Source: Nonomuraea indica
Lineage (GTDB): Bacteria > Actinomycetota > Actinomycetes > Streptosporangiales > Streptosporangiaceae
DNA length: 64,000 nucleotides
Direction: 5' to 3'
NCBI RefSeq assembly: GCF_002850745.1
Contig: NZ_KZ559473.1
Coordinates: 163,677-227,676 of the forward strand
In this document: positions 49,229 through 57,978 of the stretch, piece by piece
Layout of the letters: each line of letters starts with the position of its first letter
How positions within the stretch are numbered: position 1 is the first letter of the stretch
Made by a program: the position numbers and the translations under genes
Notes under the pieces: model-generated
What the model was told of the DNA's origin: nothing
Databases searched by the model: none
The model's input: the letters and a program-made list of their open reading frames with translations, nothing else

Positions 49229-50212
49229 TCAGTGGGCGGCGAAGACCTGGGTCCAGTGCGGGCCCTTGGCGGCGTGGCCGACGCCGATGTGGGTGAAGGC
49301 GCAGTTCATGATGTTGGCGCGGTGGCCGGGGCTGTCGAGCCAGCCCTGGACGACCTGGGCGGCGGTCCGCTGTCCCATGGCGATGTTCTCGGCCCAGGTG
49401 CGGATCGGGGCGAAGCCCGCCGCCCCGACGCGGTCGCCGGGGTCGCGGCCGTCGGGGGAGTCGTGGTCGAAGAAGCCGCGGGCCGCCATGTCGGCGGAGT
49501 GCCGCTCGGCCGCGGTGCGCAGCTGGGGATCGTGGACGAGGGGGCGGCAGCCGTTCGCGGCCCGTGCCTGGTTGGTCAGCTTGACGACCGCCTCCTCGAC
49601 GCCCGAGGCGCCGGTGGGGGAGGGGGTGGGATCGGTGCGGGTGGCGGTGCTCTTCGGCGGGGTGGGGGGCTCGCAGGACAGCTTCACCGGGCGGGACTTG
49701 GCGGTGACGGCGCCGTCGACGTCGATGGCGGTGACGTAGTAGTGGGCCGGGGTCCTGATGCACCGCACGCCGGTCACCACCTTGCCGTTGGCGACGAGCT
49801 GGGAGCCGCTCTTCAGCGTGCGGTCGGGACCGGGGAGGAGCTTGGTGAGCCGCACCCTGAGCCGGGTGCGGTCGTCGCAGCCGGTTCTGGAGGCCGCCGC
49901 CCGGATCGTGCCCTCGGCGATGACCGGCCTGGCGGCGGCGACGCGGCACGCTCGGCGGGTCGCCGCGGCGCCGTCGCGGGAGTCCGTGGGAAGGGCTGTG
50001 CGGGCGTCCGAGGGACCGGTGGCGCGGGCGTTCGAGGGGCCGGTGGCGCGGGCGTCCGAGGGTAGGGCGGCGCCTCCCGCCGCGGCCCCGGTTGCGGCGG
50101 GCGCCTCGTCGGGGGACGCCACCAGGGCGGCGGGCACCCATGCCGGGGCGCTGATCAGACCCACTGCCGTCAGACCGCCGAGACAGGCCAGAACCTGCAG
50201 TCGCCTGTGCAA
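49229..50212 (-). CDS. Secreted CAP/SCP-domain protein
   Basis: The 327-aa precursor has a signal peptide (MHRRLQVLACLGGLTAVG at its start) and a low-complexity region with an 8-residue repeat of the ARATGPSD type, encoded by a 24-bp DNA repeat at 50001-50062. A middle domain with paired cysteines follows. The C-terminal SCP/PR-1-like domain starts at VVKLTNQARAANGC, then AERHSADMAARGFFDHDSPDG, TWAENIAMG and the final GHRANIMNCAFTHIGVG. CAP proteins are secreted and may bind lipids or act on the wall; the function is open. I chose TTG 50212, which has GGGAG 8 nt upstream; ATG 50254 gives a longer, less signal-like start. Confidence 0.85.
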   Translation of the reverse strand: MHRRLQVLACLGGLTAVGLISAPAWVPAALVASPDEAPAATGAAAGGAALPSDARATGPSNARATGPSDARTALPTDSRDGAAATRRACRVAAARPVIAEGTIRAAASRTGCDDRTRLRVRLTKLLPGPDRTLKSGSQLVANGKVVTGVRCIRTPAHYYVTAIDVDGAVTAKSRPVKLSCEPPTPPKSTATRTDPTPSPTGASGVEEAVVKLTNQARAANGCRPLVHDPQLRTAAERHSADMAARGFFDHDSPDGRDPGDRVGAAGFAPIRTWAENIAMGQRTAAQVVQGWLDSPGHRANIMNCAFTHIGVGHAAKGPHWTQVFAAH

Positions 50213-50385
50213 GATGTGCTCCCTGGGGCTTGAGACACTACGTCGAACCCGCATTCTGGTGGGTACACAACGGACATGTCACGTCAATTCGGGCAATATC
50301 TGGAGCTCCAGGTTTCCGAATCGTGATCAAAATAGGGTCGATCTCGACGTATCGCAGCCGATCTGAGGGCGTCCGGGCATGGAAC

Positions 50386-50414
50386 GGGCCCGGCCACCCA
50401 TGGTGACCGGGCCC
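50386..50414 (-). terminator. Hairpin after the DacB-type gene
   Basis: GGGCCCGGCCACC (50386-50398) and GGTGACCGGGCCC (50402-50414) form a 13-bp stem with one mismatch and a CAT loop, 17 nt past the stop of the minus-strand penicillin-binding protein gene. There is no T tract. Confidence 0.7.
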
Positions 50415-50430
50415 TCGCTAGGGAGGTGGC

Positions 50431-51972
50431 TCAGCAGTGCGCGGGCTTGAGCCAGGAGCATTCCAGTTCGGGGACGTCGGCGGGGGCCTGGCGGAGCTGC
50501 GGCAGCGCGTCCACCGTGCCGGTGCGGCTGAACCGGGCGAGACGGATGGCGATCTTGTCCTCGATGTCCTTGGGCGAGCCCGACAGATACTGGTTGAGCA
50601 TCACGGAGAACACCAGCGGCTCGCCGTCGGCGCTGGTGACGTAGCCCGAGAGCGCGGTGACGCCGGTCAGCGAGCCGGTCTTGGCGCGGACGTTGCCGGC
50701 GGCGGGCGTGCCCCGCATCCGGTTGCGCAGCGTGCCGCCGACGAAGCGGTCGGCGTCGCCGGCGACGGGGAGCGAGTCGTACCAGGCCTGGAACCACGGC
50801 TTGCCGCGCACGGCGGTCAGCAACTGGGCGATCGAGGCGGGCGAGAACCCGTCGCGGCGCGAGAGCCCGGAGCCGTCGCGCATGTTCAGCACCTGGACGC
50901 CGTTGGCCCGGGCGAAGTCGGTGCTCACCTTGAGCCCGGCGGCCCAGGTGCCCTGGCCGGACACCTTGCGGCCCATCGCCTTGGTGAGGATCTCGGCGTG
51001 GATGTTGTTGCTCAGTTTCATGAACGGCACCAGCAACTCGCTCAGCGGCATCGACTCGCGCTCGGCCAGCTTCGCCGCCCCGGACGGGGCCGCGCCGGTG
51101 ACCGTCGGGCCGAGCACCCGCACGCCGTGCTTGGTCAGCGCCTGGCGGAACAGCGCGGCGGCGTACGCGGTGGGGTCGTCGACGGCGACCCATTCCTGGT
51201 ACGGCGTGGCCACGGTGCCGGTGATGACGACCGTGCGCGTGCCGTGCCGGCGCTCGATGAGCACGTTCGTGGACGCGCCGGTCGTGGCCTTGTTGACGAT
51301 CTTCAGATAGTCGGTCTCGGGCGTGGTGGAGACCTTCACCTTGTCACCGTCGGCCGCCACCGAGACGATCACCGAGCCGGCGTCGTAGTCGCGGTCGGGG
51401 GAGGCGGTCAGCGCGGAGATGGGCGCCGCGTAGTAGGCCGTCTCGTCGTCCCAGGCCCAGTCGTTGCCGAGCCGTACCGAGTCGAACCAGGTGTCGTCGG
51501 TGACCAGCCTCCCGGCGACCGTCCTGATGCCCGCGTCGGCGACCTTGGCCGCCAGCGCGTCGTAGTCCTCGGCCAGCATGGTGGGGTCGCCGGTGCCGCG
51601 CAGCACCAGGTCGCCGGCGAGCACCGAGCCGGCCCTGCGCGCGGACGACAGCACGCTGGTGGTGAAGCGGTAGTCGAGGCCGAGCGTCTCGGCGGCCGCC
51701 GCGCCGGTGAACAGCTTGGTGTTGGAGGCGGGGATCATGAGCTTGCCGCCGTCGGTGCTGTAGAGCTCGTCGCCGTTCGCCGCGCTCCTGACGACCACGC
51801 CGGCGCGGGCGATCGTGAGCCGGGAGTCGCTGAGGATCTGGTTGATGTCCTGGGCCAGGTCGGCCACGCCGGGCGAGGGGTCGAGCGCGATGGCGGGGGA
51901 GGAGGGGCCGGACGCCCACGCGAGGGCCGCGACGAGCGTGCCCGCGAGGAGGGAGGCTGAGGTGCGCCGCAT
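50431..51972 (-). CDS. dacB: D-alanyl-D-alanine carboxypeptidase/endopeptidase (class C PBP4 type)
   Basis: This exported low-molecular-weight penicillin-binding protein trims or cleaves peptidoglycan peptides. The 513-aa precursor has a signal peptide (residues 1-30), the SxxK motif S83-N-T-K86 in PASNTK, the SxN motif in MKLSNN, and KTG in RAKTGSLTG. The large insert between SxxK and SxN, typical of PBP4/DacB, is present. Two cysteines near the end (ECSWLKPAHC) may form a disulfide. ATG 51972 has TTGGAGA upstream. The gene stands alone with its own terminator hairpin. Confidence 0.95.
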   Translation of the reverse strand: MRRTSASLLAGTLVAALAWASGPSSPAIALDPSPGVADLAQDINQILSDSRLTIARAGVVVRSAANGDELYSTDGGKLMIPASNTKLFTGAAAAETLGLDYRFTTSVLSSARRAGSVLAGDLVLRGTGDPTMLAEDYDALAAKVADAGIRTVAGRLVTDDTWFDSVRLGNDWAWDDETAYYAAPISALTASPDRDYDAGSVIVSVAADGDKVKVSTTPETDYLKIVNKATTGASTNVLIERRHGTRTVVITGTVATPYQEWVAVDDPTAYAAALFRQALTKHGVRVLGPTVTGAAPSGAAKLAERESMPLSELLVPFMKLSNNIHAEILTKAMGRKVSGQGTWAAGLKVSTDFARANGVQVLNMRDGSGLSRRDGFSPASIAQLLTAVRGKPWFQAWYDSLPVAGDADRFVGGTLRNRMRGTPAAGNVRAKTGSLTGVTALSGYVTSADGEPLVFSVMLNQYLSGSPKDIEDKIAIRLARFSRTGTVDALPQLRQAPADVPELECSWLKPAHC

Positions 51973-52120
51973 GGGATCTCCAAGGGACTGGGGGTCTCGC
52001 CTGGATCATGGGGGCAGCGCGCCCAGCGTGTAATACGCAAATATCCGTATTTTTGGCACCATCCACGCCGGGCCCGGCACTGCCAGGACCCGGCGCTGTG
52101 CGGCCGAGGGGGCGCGGCTG

Positions 52121-52672
52121 TCAGCCGGTCGGCTGGGGTGAGCTGACCAGGAACCCGCAGTCGCCGAACGAGATCTCGTCGCCCGACTTGATCCGGGCCG
52201 GACCGACCAGCCGCCAGCCGTTGAGCCGCGTGCCGTTGAGCGAGCCCAGATCGACGAGCATCCAGCCGCCGTCGTCCTCGCGCCGCAGCTCGGCGTGCAC
52301 CCGCGAGACGGTCAGGTCGGACAGTACGAGGTCGCACGCGGACCCGCGGCCCACCACGTAGCGGGCCCGGTCGTCGTCGGGCAGGGCGAGGCGGGGCAGG
52401 CGCGGCCGTCGCCAGGCGGCGCGCAGGCTGGTGGTGAAGTCGGAGGCGGAGGCCACCACGTCGGTCAGCCGCTGCCGGAAGGACCTGCGGCGCGGCAGGT
52501 CGGCGACCAGCCGGTCGAGCTCGTCGCGGTTGCGGGCCCGCAGTGCCTGGTCGACGCGGCCGACGAACGTGTCGTGGGAGATCCGTCCTTCGGCGGCCCG
52601 GTCGCGGAGCTCGTCGATCGCGCGGTCACGTTCCCCATCGGACGCGCGGAACGGTGGATGCGTCGAGCTCAT
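52121..52672 (-). CDS. DUF1707 and FHA-domain protein
   Basis: This 183-aa cytoplasmic protein has a DUF1707 segment at residues 8-60 (FRASDGERDRAIDELRDRAAEGRIS and DELDRLVADLP). A C-terminal FHA domain follows (about 105-180) with RYVVGRG, LSDLTVSRVHAELR and LGSLNGTRLNG. FHA domains bind phosphothreonine, so the protein is a likely partner or substrate of the Ser/Thr kinases of the cell. The Gly-Arg, Ser, His and Asn-Gly residues for phosphopeptide binding are intact. It is divergent from the PadR operon, whose operators lie about 85 bp away. Confidence 0.92.
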   Translation of the reverse strand: MSSTHPPFRASDGERDRAIDELRDRAAEGRISHDTFVGRVDQALRARNRDELDRLVADLPRRRSFRQRLTDVVASASDFTTSLRAAWRRPRLPRLALPDDDRARYVVGRGSACDLVLSDLTVSRVHAELRREDDGGWMLVDLGSLNGTRLNGWRLVGPARIKSGDEISFGDCGFLVSSPQPTG

Positions 52673-52755
52673 GCCCCGAGTATCGGCCTTTCCTGCGTTC
52701 TCTGTCCAGAAACCCCGAATCTACAGGCGGTTCAGCCGAAGTCCTTGCCTGGAGC

Positions 52756-52779
52756 ATACTCAGTATGCATACTCAGTAT
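52756..52779 (+). promoter_or_regulatory. Tandem palindromic operators of the PadR-ABC operon
   Basis: The 11-bp palindrome ATACTCAGTAT occurs twice, at 52756-52766 and 52769-52779, a 13-nt period. It ends 2 bp before the padR-type start codon. Any usable -10 (for example TATGCA at 52764) lies inside this block, so repressor binding would shut off the promoter. The mRNA is probably leaderless. Confidence 0.82.
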
Positions 52780-52781
52780 TT

Positions 52782-53294
52782 ATGTCGATCAGGCACGGGC
52801 TGCTCGCGCTCCTCAGCAAGGGGCCGCGATACGGCTATCAGCTCCGGGTGGAGTTCGAGGCGTCGACGGGGGCGACCTGGCCGCTCAACATCGGCCAGGT
52901 CTACACGACGCTCTCGCGGATGGAGCGCGACGGCCTGGTCGCCCCCGGTGGTGAGGACGACCAGGGGCGCGCCCTCTACACGATCACCGAGGCCGGCCGG
53001 CAGGAGGTGGAGCGATGGTTCAGCACCCCCGTCGCCCCCGCCGACCGGCCTCGGGACGAGCTGGCCATCAAGGTCGCCATGGCGGTCGCGGCCCGCGACG
53101 TGGACCTCCGCGCGGTCATCCACGCCCAGCGCACCGCCACCATGCGGTCGCTGCAGGAGCTGACCCGGGCCAAGCGGGCCGCGACCGACGGGCTCGCCGA
53201 GCGGCTCGTCCTCGATTCGATGATCTTCAAGGCCGAGGCGGAACAGCGCTGGCTGGACCACTGCGAGGCCGTTCTCAAGGAGAAGCACTCATGA
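52782..53294 (+). CDS. PadR-family transcriptional regulator
   Basis: The 170-aa protein has the PadR winged helix (residues 1-80: LLALLSKGPRYGYQLRVEFE, then IGQVYTTLSRMERDGLV and the wing GRALYTIT). A helical C-terminal dimerisation domain follows. ATG 52782 follows two palindromes immediately, which suits autorepression. The stop overlaps the ABC ATPase start (ATGA), so it forms one operon with a FtsX-type exporter and probably represses it until a drug or peptide binds. Confidence 0.93.
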   Translation: MSIRHGLLALLSKGPRYGYQLRVEFEASTGATWPLNIGQVYTTLSRMERDGLVAPGGEDDQGRALYTITEAGRQEVERWFSTPVAPADRPRDELAIKVAMAVAARDVDLRAVIHAQRTATMRSLQELTRAKRAATDGLAERLVLDSMIFKAEAEQRWLDHCEAVLKEKHS

Positions 53295-53971
53295 CTGTGG
53301 TGACGTTACGGGACGTGACCCGTACGCACGGGGACGTCCACGCGCTCAACGGGGTGAGCCTCGACGTCGCGCCGGGCGAACTGGTCGCGGTGATGGGCCC
53401 GTCGGGTTCGGGCAAGTCCACGCTGCTGAACGTGGCGGGCGGCCTCGACCGGCCGACCTCGGGCAGCGTGACGATCGGCGGCACCGACCTGGCCACGGTG
53501 AAGGACCTGGCCGCGCTGCGCCGCCGCGAGGTCGGCTACGTCTTCCAGGACCTCAACCTCATCCCGTCGCTCACGGCCGCCGAGAACGTGATGCTGCCCC
53601 GCGAGCTCGACGGCGTCCGCGCCGCCCGGGCGCGCGCCGAGGCGCTGTCCGTCCTGGCCGAGGTGCGGGCGGACCAGATCGCCGACCGCTTCCCCGAGGA
53701 GCTGTCCGGCGGCCAGCGCCAGCGGGTGGCGATCGCCCGCGCCCTCGTGGGCGAGCGGCGGCTGCTGCTGGCCGACGAGCCGACGGGCGCCCTCGACACG
53801 GCCACCGGCGACGAGATCCTCGAGCTGCTGCGCGACCGCTGCGACAGGGGCGCCGCGGTCCTGCTCGTCACCCACGAGCCGCGCTACGCCGGCTGGGCCG
53901 ACCGGGTCGTCCACCTGCGCGACGGGGAGATCGTCGACGCGGGCGCCGTCCGCCTGGAGACCGCGCGATGA
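53291..53971 (+). CDS. ABC transporter ATP-binding protein (LolD/MacB type)
   Basis: This 226-aa ATPase has Walker A GPSGSGKST, a Q-loop YVFQDLNL, the signature LSGGQRQRVAIARAL, Walker B LLLADEPTGALD and the H-loop VTHEP. Its short size and ATGA overlap with a FtsX-like permease place it in the MacB/LolD family, which performs mechanotransmission and not classical pore transport. The start codon ATG 53291 overlaps the padR stop. The system probably exports or protects against a peptide or antibiotic. Confidence 0.95.
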   Translation: MTVVTLRDVTRTHGDVHALNGVSLDVAPGELVAVMGPSGSGKSTLLNVAGGLDRPTSGSVTIGGTDLATVKDLAALRRREVGYVFQDLNLIPSLTAAENVMLPRELDGVRAARARAEALSVLAEVRADQIADRFPEELSGGQRQRVAIARALVGERRLLLADEPTGALDTATGDEILELLRDRCDRGAAVLLVTHEPRYAGWADRVVHLRDGEIVDAGAVRLETAR

Positions 53972-56547
53972 GCTCCTTCCGCGCCGCCCTGCGCATCGCC
54001 CGCCGGGACGCCCTCCGCGCGCGGGGCCGCACCGCCCTCATCATGGTGATGATCGGCCTGCCTGTGCTGGCCATCACGGCGCTGCTCACGCTGAACGCCA
54101 CCACCGACGTGACCGTCCGCGAAGGGCTGCCCGCCCACCTGGGCGCGGTGGCCGAGGCGCGGGTGGTCACCCACGCCGAGCGCACCCCGGTTCGGCAGAC
54201 CATGCACGGCGACCTCATGGAGCCCCCGGACCAGGGCGACGGCCCGCCGAGGCCGTGGACGGCCGGCGAGGTCGGTGCGCTGCTCGGCGGGCGCGTGATC
54301 CCCCACACCGTCGGGCAGGTGGAGATCCTGCTCCAGGACGGCTACGACCGGGTCGACGCGCTGGGCCTGGACCTGCGCGACCCGATGACCCGCGGCGTCC
54401 GTGTCCTGGCCGAGGGCAGGTTTCCCGCCTCGGCGCAGGAGGTCGCGGTCACGCCGGCGCTGCTCGACCGCGGAGTCCGCCTCGGCGACGTGCTGCGGAT
54501 GACCCGGCAGGCGCGGCCGCTGCGGGTGGTGGGCGTCGTCGAGCACCCGGTGCGGCCGGGAATCCAGGAGATCGCGCTCCTGCCGGGTTCTGTCCCGCAG
54601 GACGGGCAGAACGGCCGCGGCGCCGGCTGGCTCGCCGACACCCCCGCCCCCGTCACCTCGGCGGACTCGCGCCGGCTGAACGCGGCCGGTCTCACGGTCA
54701 TGTCCCGAGCCGTGCTGGAGGAGCGGACGGGGGACCGCTCGTTCTGGCCCTACAACGGCCGGGGCCTGGTCGAGCTCGCGGTCGGCGTCGTCCTCGTCGT
54801 CACCGAGACGGTCCTGCTCGCCGGGCCGGCGTTCGCTGTGGGATTGCGCAGGCGGCGCAGGGAGCTGGCCATGATCGCTGTGCAGGGGGGATCCGGCGCA
54901 CACCTGCGGGCGATCGTGCTCGCAGAGGGGCTCGTCCTCGGCGGTGCGGCGGCCGTGCTGGGCACCGTGCTCGGCGTCGGCGCCGGGCCGCTGGCCCTGT
55001 CGGTCGCCGCCCGCGAACTGGACTGGCACCAAGGGCCGTTCGAGGTGCCATGGGGACCGGTTCTCGGCGTCGCCGTGCTCGGCGTGCTGAGCGGGCTGGT
55101 CGCCGCCGTGGTCCCGGCGATCCAGGCGGCCACGCAGCACCCCGCCCTGGTGCTCGCCGACCGGGAGCCCGGGCCCCGTCGCCGCGCCGGTCGCCTGCTG
55201 CCCGGCCTCGTCCTGCTGGCGCTCGGGCTCGGCGGCCTGGCCGCCACCCTGCACAGGAGCGTTCTGGCCGTCGTGACGGCCTCGGTGCTGGTGGTGTTCG
55301 GGCTCGTCGCGGTGACCCCGTGGCTGATCGGTGTCACCGCGCGGTTCGCCCATAGGCTGCCCCTGTCGTGGCGCCTGTCCGTGCGCGACGCCGCACGCCA
55401 CCGGGTCCGTACGGCGTCCGCGGTGGCCGCGGTGATGGCCGCCACCATGGGGGCGGTCGCCGTGGGCATCGGCTACAGCAGCATGGCCACCGCCGGGGAC
55501 GCGGCGCGGGTGGTGGAAGCTCCCGTGGGCAGCGTCTCGATCAGCGGGCACGGGGCGGACGACCAGGGCTGGGCGAGGCTCCGGACGGCGGTCGAACGGG
55601 CCATGCCGGGAGTGCCGCTGGTGCCGAGCCTGGAGGTCACCGATGCCCGGGGGGCGGCGCTGGGGATGACGGCCTTCCCCAGCCCGGAGCGCTGCCGGCG
55701 GGGATGCCAGGTCGTGGCCCCCGACTACTCCCTGCCGGTCGGCGACGAGCGGTTGCTCGCCTTCTTGCAGGGACGGCGGGACCCGCGGGCGGCCGCCGCG
55801 CTGCGGGCGGGGAAAGCGGTGGTCTTCGACGGCGAACTCGTCGAGGACGGGATGCTGAACGTGTCGGTCATGCCGTGGCAGGCTGGACCCAGCGGGCGGC
55901 GTGTCGCGCTGTTGCGTGTGCCGGCCGTGGTGGCCGAGGGGGCCGGTCGAGAGCAGGGCGGCGCGCTGCTTCCCGCGTCGGCCGTCCGGGACGCGGGCCT
56001 GCGTCTGGCCGAGCGGCGCGTATTCGCGCGGCACGTCCCCGACTCCACGGAACGCCTGGAGCGTGACCTCCGGGCGGTCCACGGCTCCGCGAGCCTGCGG
56101 CTGGTCCCGGAGAGCCGCTACGATTCCCTGACCGTCCTGTCGGCGGGCCTGGTCGCGGCGCTGGTCGTGGTGCTCGGCGGCACCCTCGCCGCCACCGGCC
56201 TGGCCGTGGCCGACATGCGCCGCGATCTGGACACCCTGTCGGCCGTGGGCGCCGCCCCCCTGACCCGCAGGCTCGTGGTGTCCGTGCAGGCCGGATATGT
56301 CGCGGGGCTCGGCACGGTGGTCGGCCTGGCCGGAGGCATCGTCACCGGGGTGGCGCTGACCTGGCCGTTGATCGCCGTGATGAGGCCTGCTCGCGGTGGC
56401 CGCGGCCTGTTCGACCCGGGGCCCACCGTGATCGACGTGCCCTGGCCCTATGTCGCCGCGATCGTGGCGGGCCTGCCGGTCCTGGCCGCCCTCGTGGCGG
56501 GGGTGTTCACCCGGACGCGGCTGGTGGTGGCGCGTCGGCTGGCCTGA
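53968..56547 (+). CDS. FtsX-like ABC permease (two FtsX modules)
   Basis: This 859-aa membrane protein has one N-terminal helix (residues 22-45) and a large extracellular region. A first FtsX block of helices follows around 270-430, a central helix pair and a second extracellular region around 500-700, and a final FtsX block of about three helices at 720-855. This duplicated plan is typical of actinobacterial permeases paired with a LolD-type ATPase. It starts in the ATGA overlap with that ATPase. Its 3' end overlaps the convergent symporter gene by 41 nt, so the last 13 codons are shared DNA. Confidence 0.92.
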   Translation: MSSFRAALRIARRDALRARGRTALIMVMIGLPVLAITALLTLNATTDVTVREGLPAHLGAVAEARVVTHAERTPVRQTMHGDLMEPPDQGDGPPRPWTAGEVGALLGGRVIPHTVGQVEILLQDGYDRVDALGLDLRDPMTRGVRVLAEGRFPASAQEVAVTPALLDRGVRLGDVLRMTRQARPLRVVGVVEHPVRPGIQEIALLPGSVPQDGQNGRGAGWLADTPAPVTSADSRRLNAAGLTVMSRAVLEERTGDRSFWPYNGRGLVELAVGVVLVVTETVLLAGPAFAVGLRRRRRELAMIAVQGGSGAHLRAIVLAEGLVLGGAAAVLGTVLGVGAGPLALSVAARELDWHQGPFEVPWGPVLGVAVLGVLSGLVAAVVPAIQAATQHPALVLADREPGPRRRAGRLLPGLVLLALGLGGLAATLHRSVLAVVTASVLVVFGLVAVTPWLIGVTARFAHRLPLSWRLSVRDAARHRVRTASAVAAVMAATMGAVAVGIGYSSMATAGDAARVVEAPVGSVSISGHGADDQGWARLRTAVERAMPGVPLVPSLEVTDARGAALGMTAFPSPERCRRGCQVVAPDYSLPVGDERLLAFLQGRRDPRAAAALRAGKAVVFDGELVEDGMLNVSVMPWQAGPSGRRVALLRVPAVVAEGAGREQGGALLPASAVRDAGLRLAERRVFARHVPDSTERLERDLRAVHGSASLRLVPESRYDSLTVLSAGLVAALVVVLGGTLAATGLAVADMRRDLDTLSAVGAAPLTRRLVVSVQAGYVAGLGTVVGLAGGIVTGVALTWPLIAVMRPARGGRGLFDPGPTVIDVPWPYVAAIVAGLPVLAALVAGVFTRTRLVVARRLA

Positions 56548-57868
56548 GCCGGTACTTCAGCGTCATCAGCACCGACAGGAAGATGATGAGCGCCGGGACC
56601 GCGGCCTGCCCGATCAGGACCGCGGTCAGGGCGCTGTCCGGCTGCTCGACCGGCCGGTCGGGCTCCGACTCCAGGAAGCCGCCCAGCGACAGGATGGCGC
56701 CGAAGACGAGGGCGCCGAACGAGGCGACCCCGCTCTCGATCGCCGTCCACAGCCCGGTGAACACCCCGGCCCGCCGCTTGCCCGTCGCCTCGGCGTCCAC
56801 CGCGATCACGTCCGCCAGCATCGAGAACTGCAGCAGCTGCACCCCGGCGTAGCCCATGCCCACCAGCAGCAGCATGACGTGGGCGTACCAGGCGCCGATG
56901 GCCGGGGTGGCCAGCGCCGCCAGCGTGCCCACGCCGAACATCAGCCCGGCCAGGATCATCGCGCCCCGCTTGTCGAGGCGCTTGGCCAGCCGGACCCAGA
57001 CCGGCATCGTCAGCAGCATCGGCCCGACCAGCGCGGCGAAGAGCGTGCTCGTCGCCTTGGGGTCGCCCAGGGTGTAGGCGGCGAAGTACGGGGCGGCGGC
57101 CAGCATCATGCTGACGGCCGTCATCTGGGCGCAGCTGAGCGCCAGCAGCCACATGAACGCGGGATTGCCCCGGGCCGCGGTGATCTGGTCGCGCAGCCGG
57201 CCGCCGTCGGGCTCGGGGGCGCCCGTCATGGGGGCGCGGGCCGTACCGAAGAACGAGCCGAGCATCGAGGCGAGCAGCACCGCGGCGATCGTCGCCGCCA
57301 TCAGCCGGTAGCTGCCCAGGGTCCCGCCGTCGCCCTCGCTGTTGACGATGGCCGGCGCGAGGATGCCGCTGATCACGGTGGCGGCGCCGATGAAGATCAT
57401 CCGCCACTGCAGCAGGGAGGTGCGCTCGTGGTAGTCGGAGGTCATCTCGGCGGGCATCGCCTTGTACGGCACCTCGAACAGTGCGTATCCCGTGGCGGCG
57501 GCCATGAAGCAGGCCCCCACGTACAGCGCGGCCGGGACGCCCGTGAGCGGCGGCCCGGCGAAGACCAGGAAGAACGCGACCGGCAGCGTGCAGGCGCCCG
57601 CGAGCAGCCACGGCCGGCGTGGACCGAGCCGGGACGTCGTGCGGTCCGACCACCGGCCGACCAGCGGGTTGAGCACCAGGTCCCAGACCTTGGGCGCGGC
57701 GACCACCAGCCCGGCCAGCCAGGCGGGCACGGCCAGGAAGTTCGTCATGTAGTAGAGCAGCAGCAGTCCGGGCACCGCGCCGAAGGTCGCCGTGCAGAAG
57801 GACCCGACGCCGTAGCCGACACGAACACCCCGCGAGACCGCGGGCGCGCCGAGGGCCGGTGTGATCAT
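56507..57868 (-). CDS. Sugar:cation symporter of the GPH (MelB-like) family
   Basis: This 453-aa protein has twelve predicted helices. The GPH family pattern includes LVLNPLVGRWSDRTTSRLGPRRPW after helix 2, YALFEVPYKAMPAEMT in helix 4 and the following loop, and LLLVGMGYAGVQLLQFSMLADVI in the second half. GPH proteins import glycosides, pentosides or hexuronides with sodium or protons. The start is ATG 57868. No sugar enzyme lies nearby, so the substrate is unknown. Its end overlaps the convergent FtsX permease gene by 41 nt. Long open frames on the opposite strand here are shadows. Confidence 0.9.
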   Translation of the reverse strand: MITPALGAPAVSRGVRVGYGVGSFCTATFGAVPGLLLLYYMTNFLAVPAWLAGLVVAAPKVWDLVLNPLVGRWSDRTTSRLGPRRPWLLAGACTLPVAFFLVFAGPPLTGVPAALYVGACFMAAATGYALFEVPYKAMPAEMTSDYHERTSLLQWRMIFIGAATVISGILAPAIVNSEGDGGTLGSYRLMAATIAAVLLASMLGSFFGTARAPMTGAPEPDGGRLRDQITAARGNPAFMWLLALSCAQMTAVSMMLAAAPYFAAYTLGDPKATSTLFAALVGPMLLTMPVWVRLAKRLDKRGAMILAGLMFGVGTLAALATPAIGAWYAHVMLLLVGMGYAGVQLLQFSMLADVIAVDAEATGKRRAGVFTGLWTAIESGVASFGALVFGAILSLGGFLESEPDRPVEQPDSALTAVLIGQAAVPALIIFLSVLMTLKYRLRPADAPPPAASG

Positions 57869-57978
57869 GCCTCATCTAAACCCAGCGAGCCCTCGTCCGG
57901 TAGGCCCGGTTTCGTGCGACCCCGGACCTCCGCCGGTCTCACCGAGGAGGCGTACGGGCAGACCCTCGGCCTCCCCGT

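Noticed and set aside
53884..56082. A 732-codon minus-strand frame across the FtsX-type permease
   Set aside because: Composition is Arg/Gly/Pro/His-rich with no domains; the plus-strand permease is supported by helices and operon overlap.
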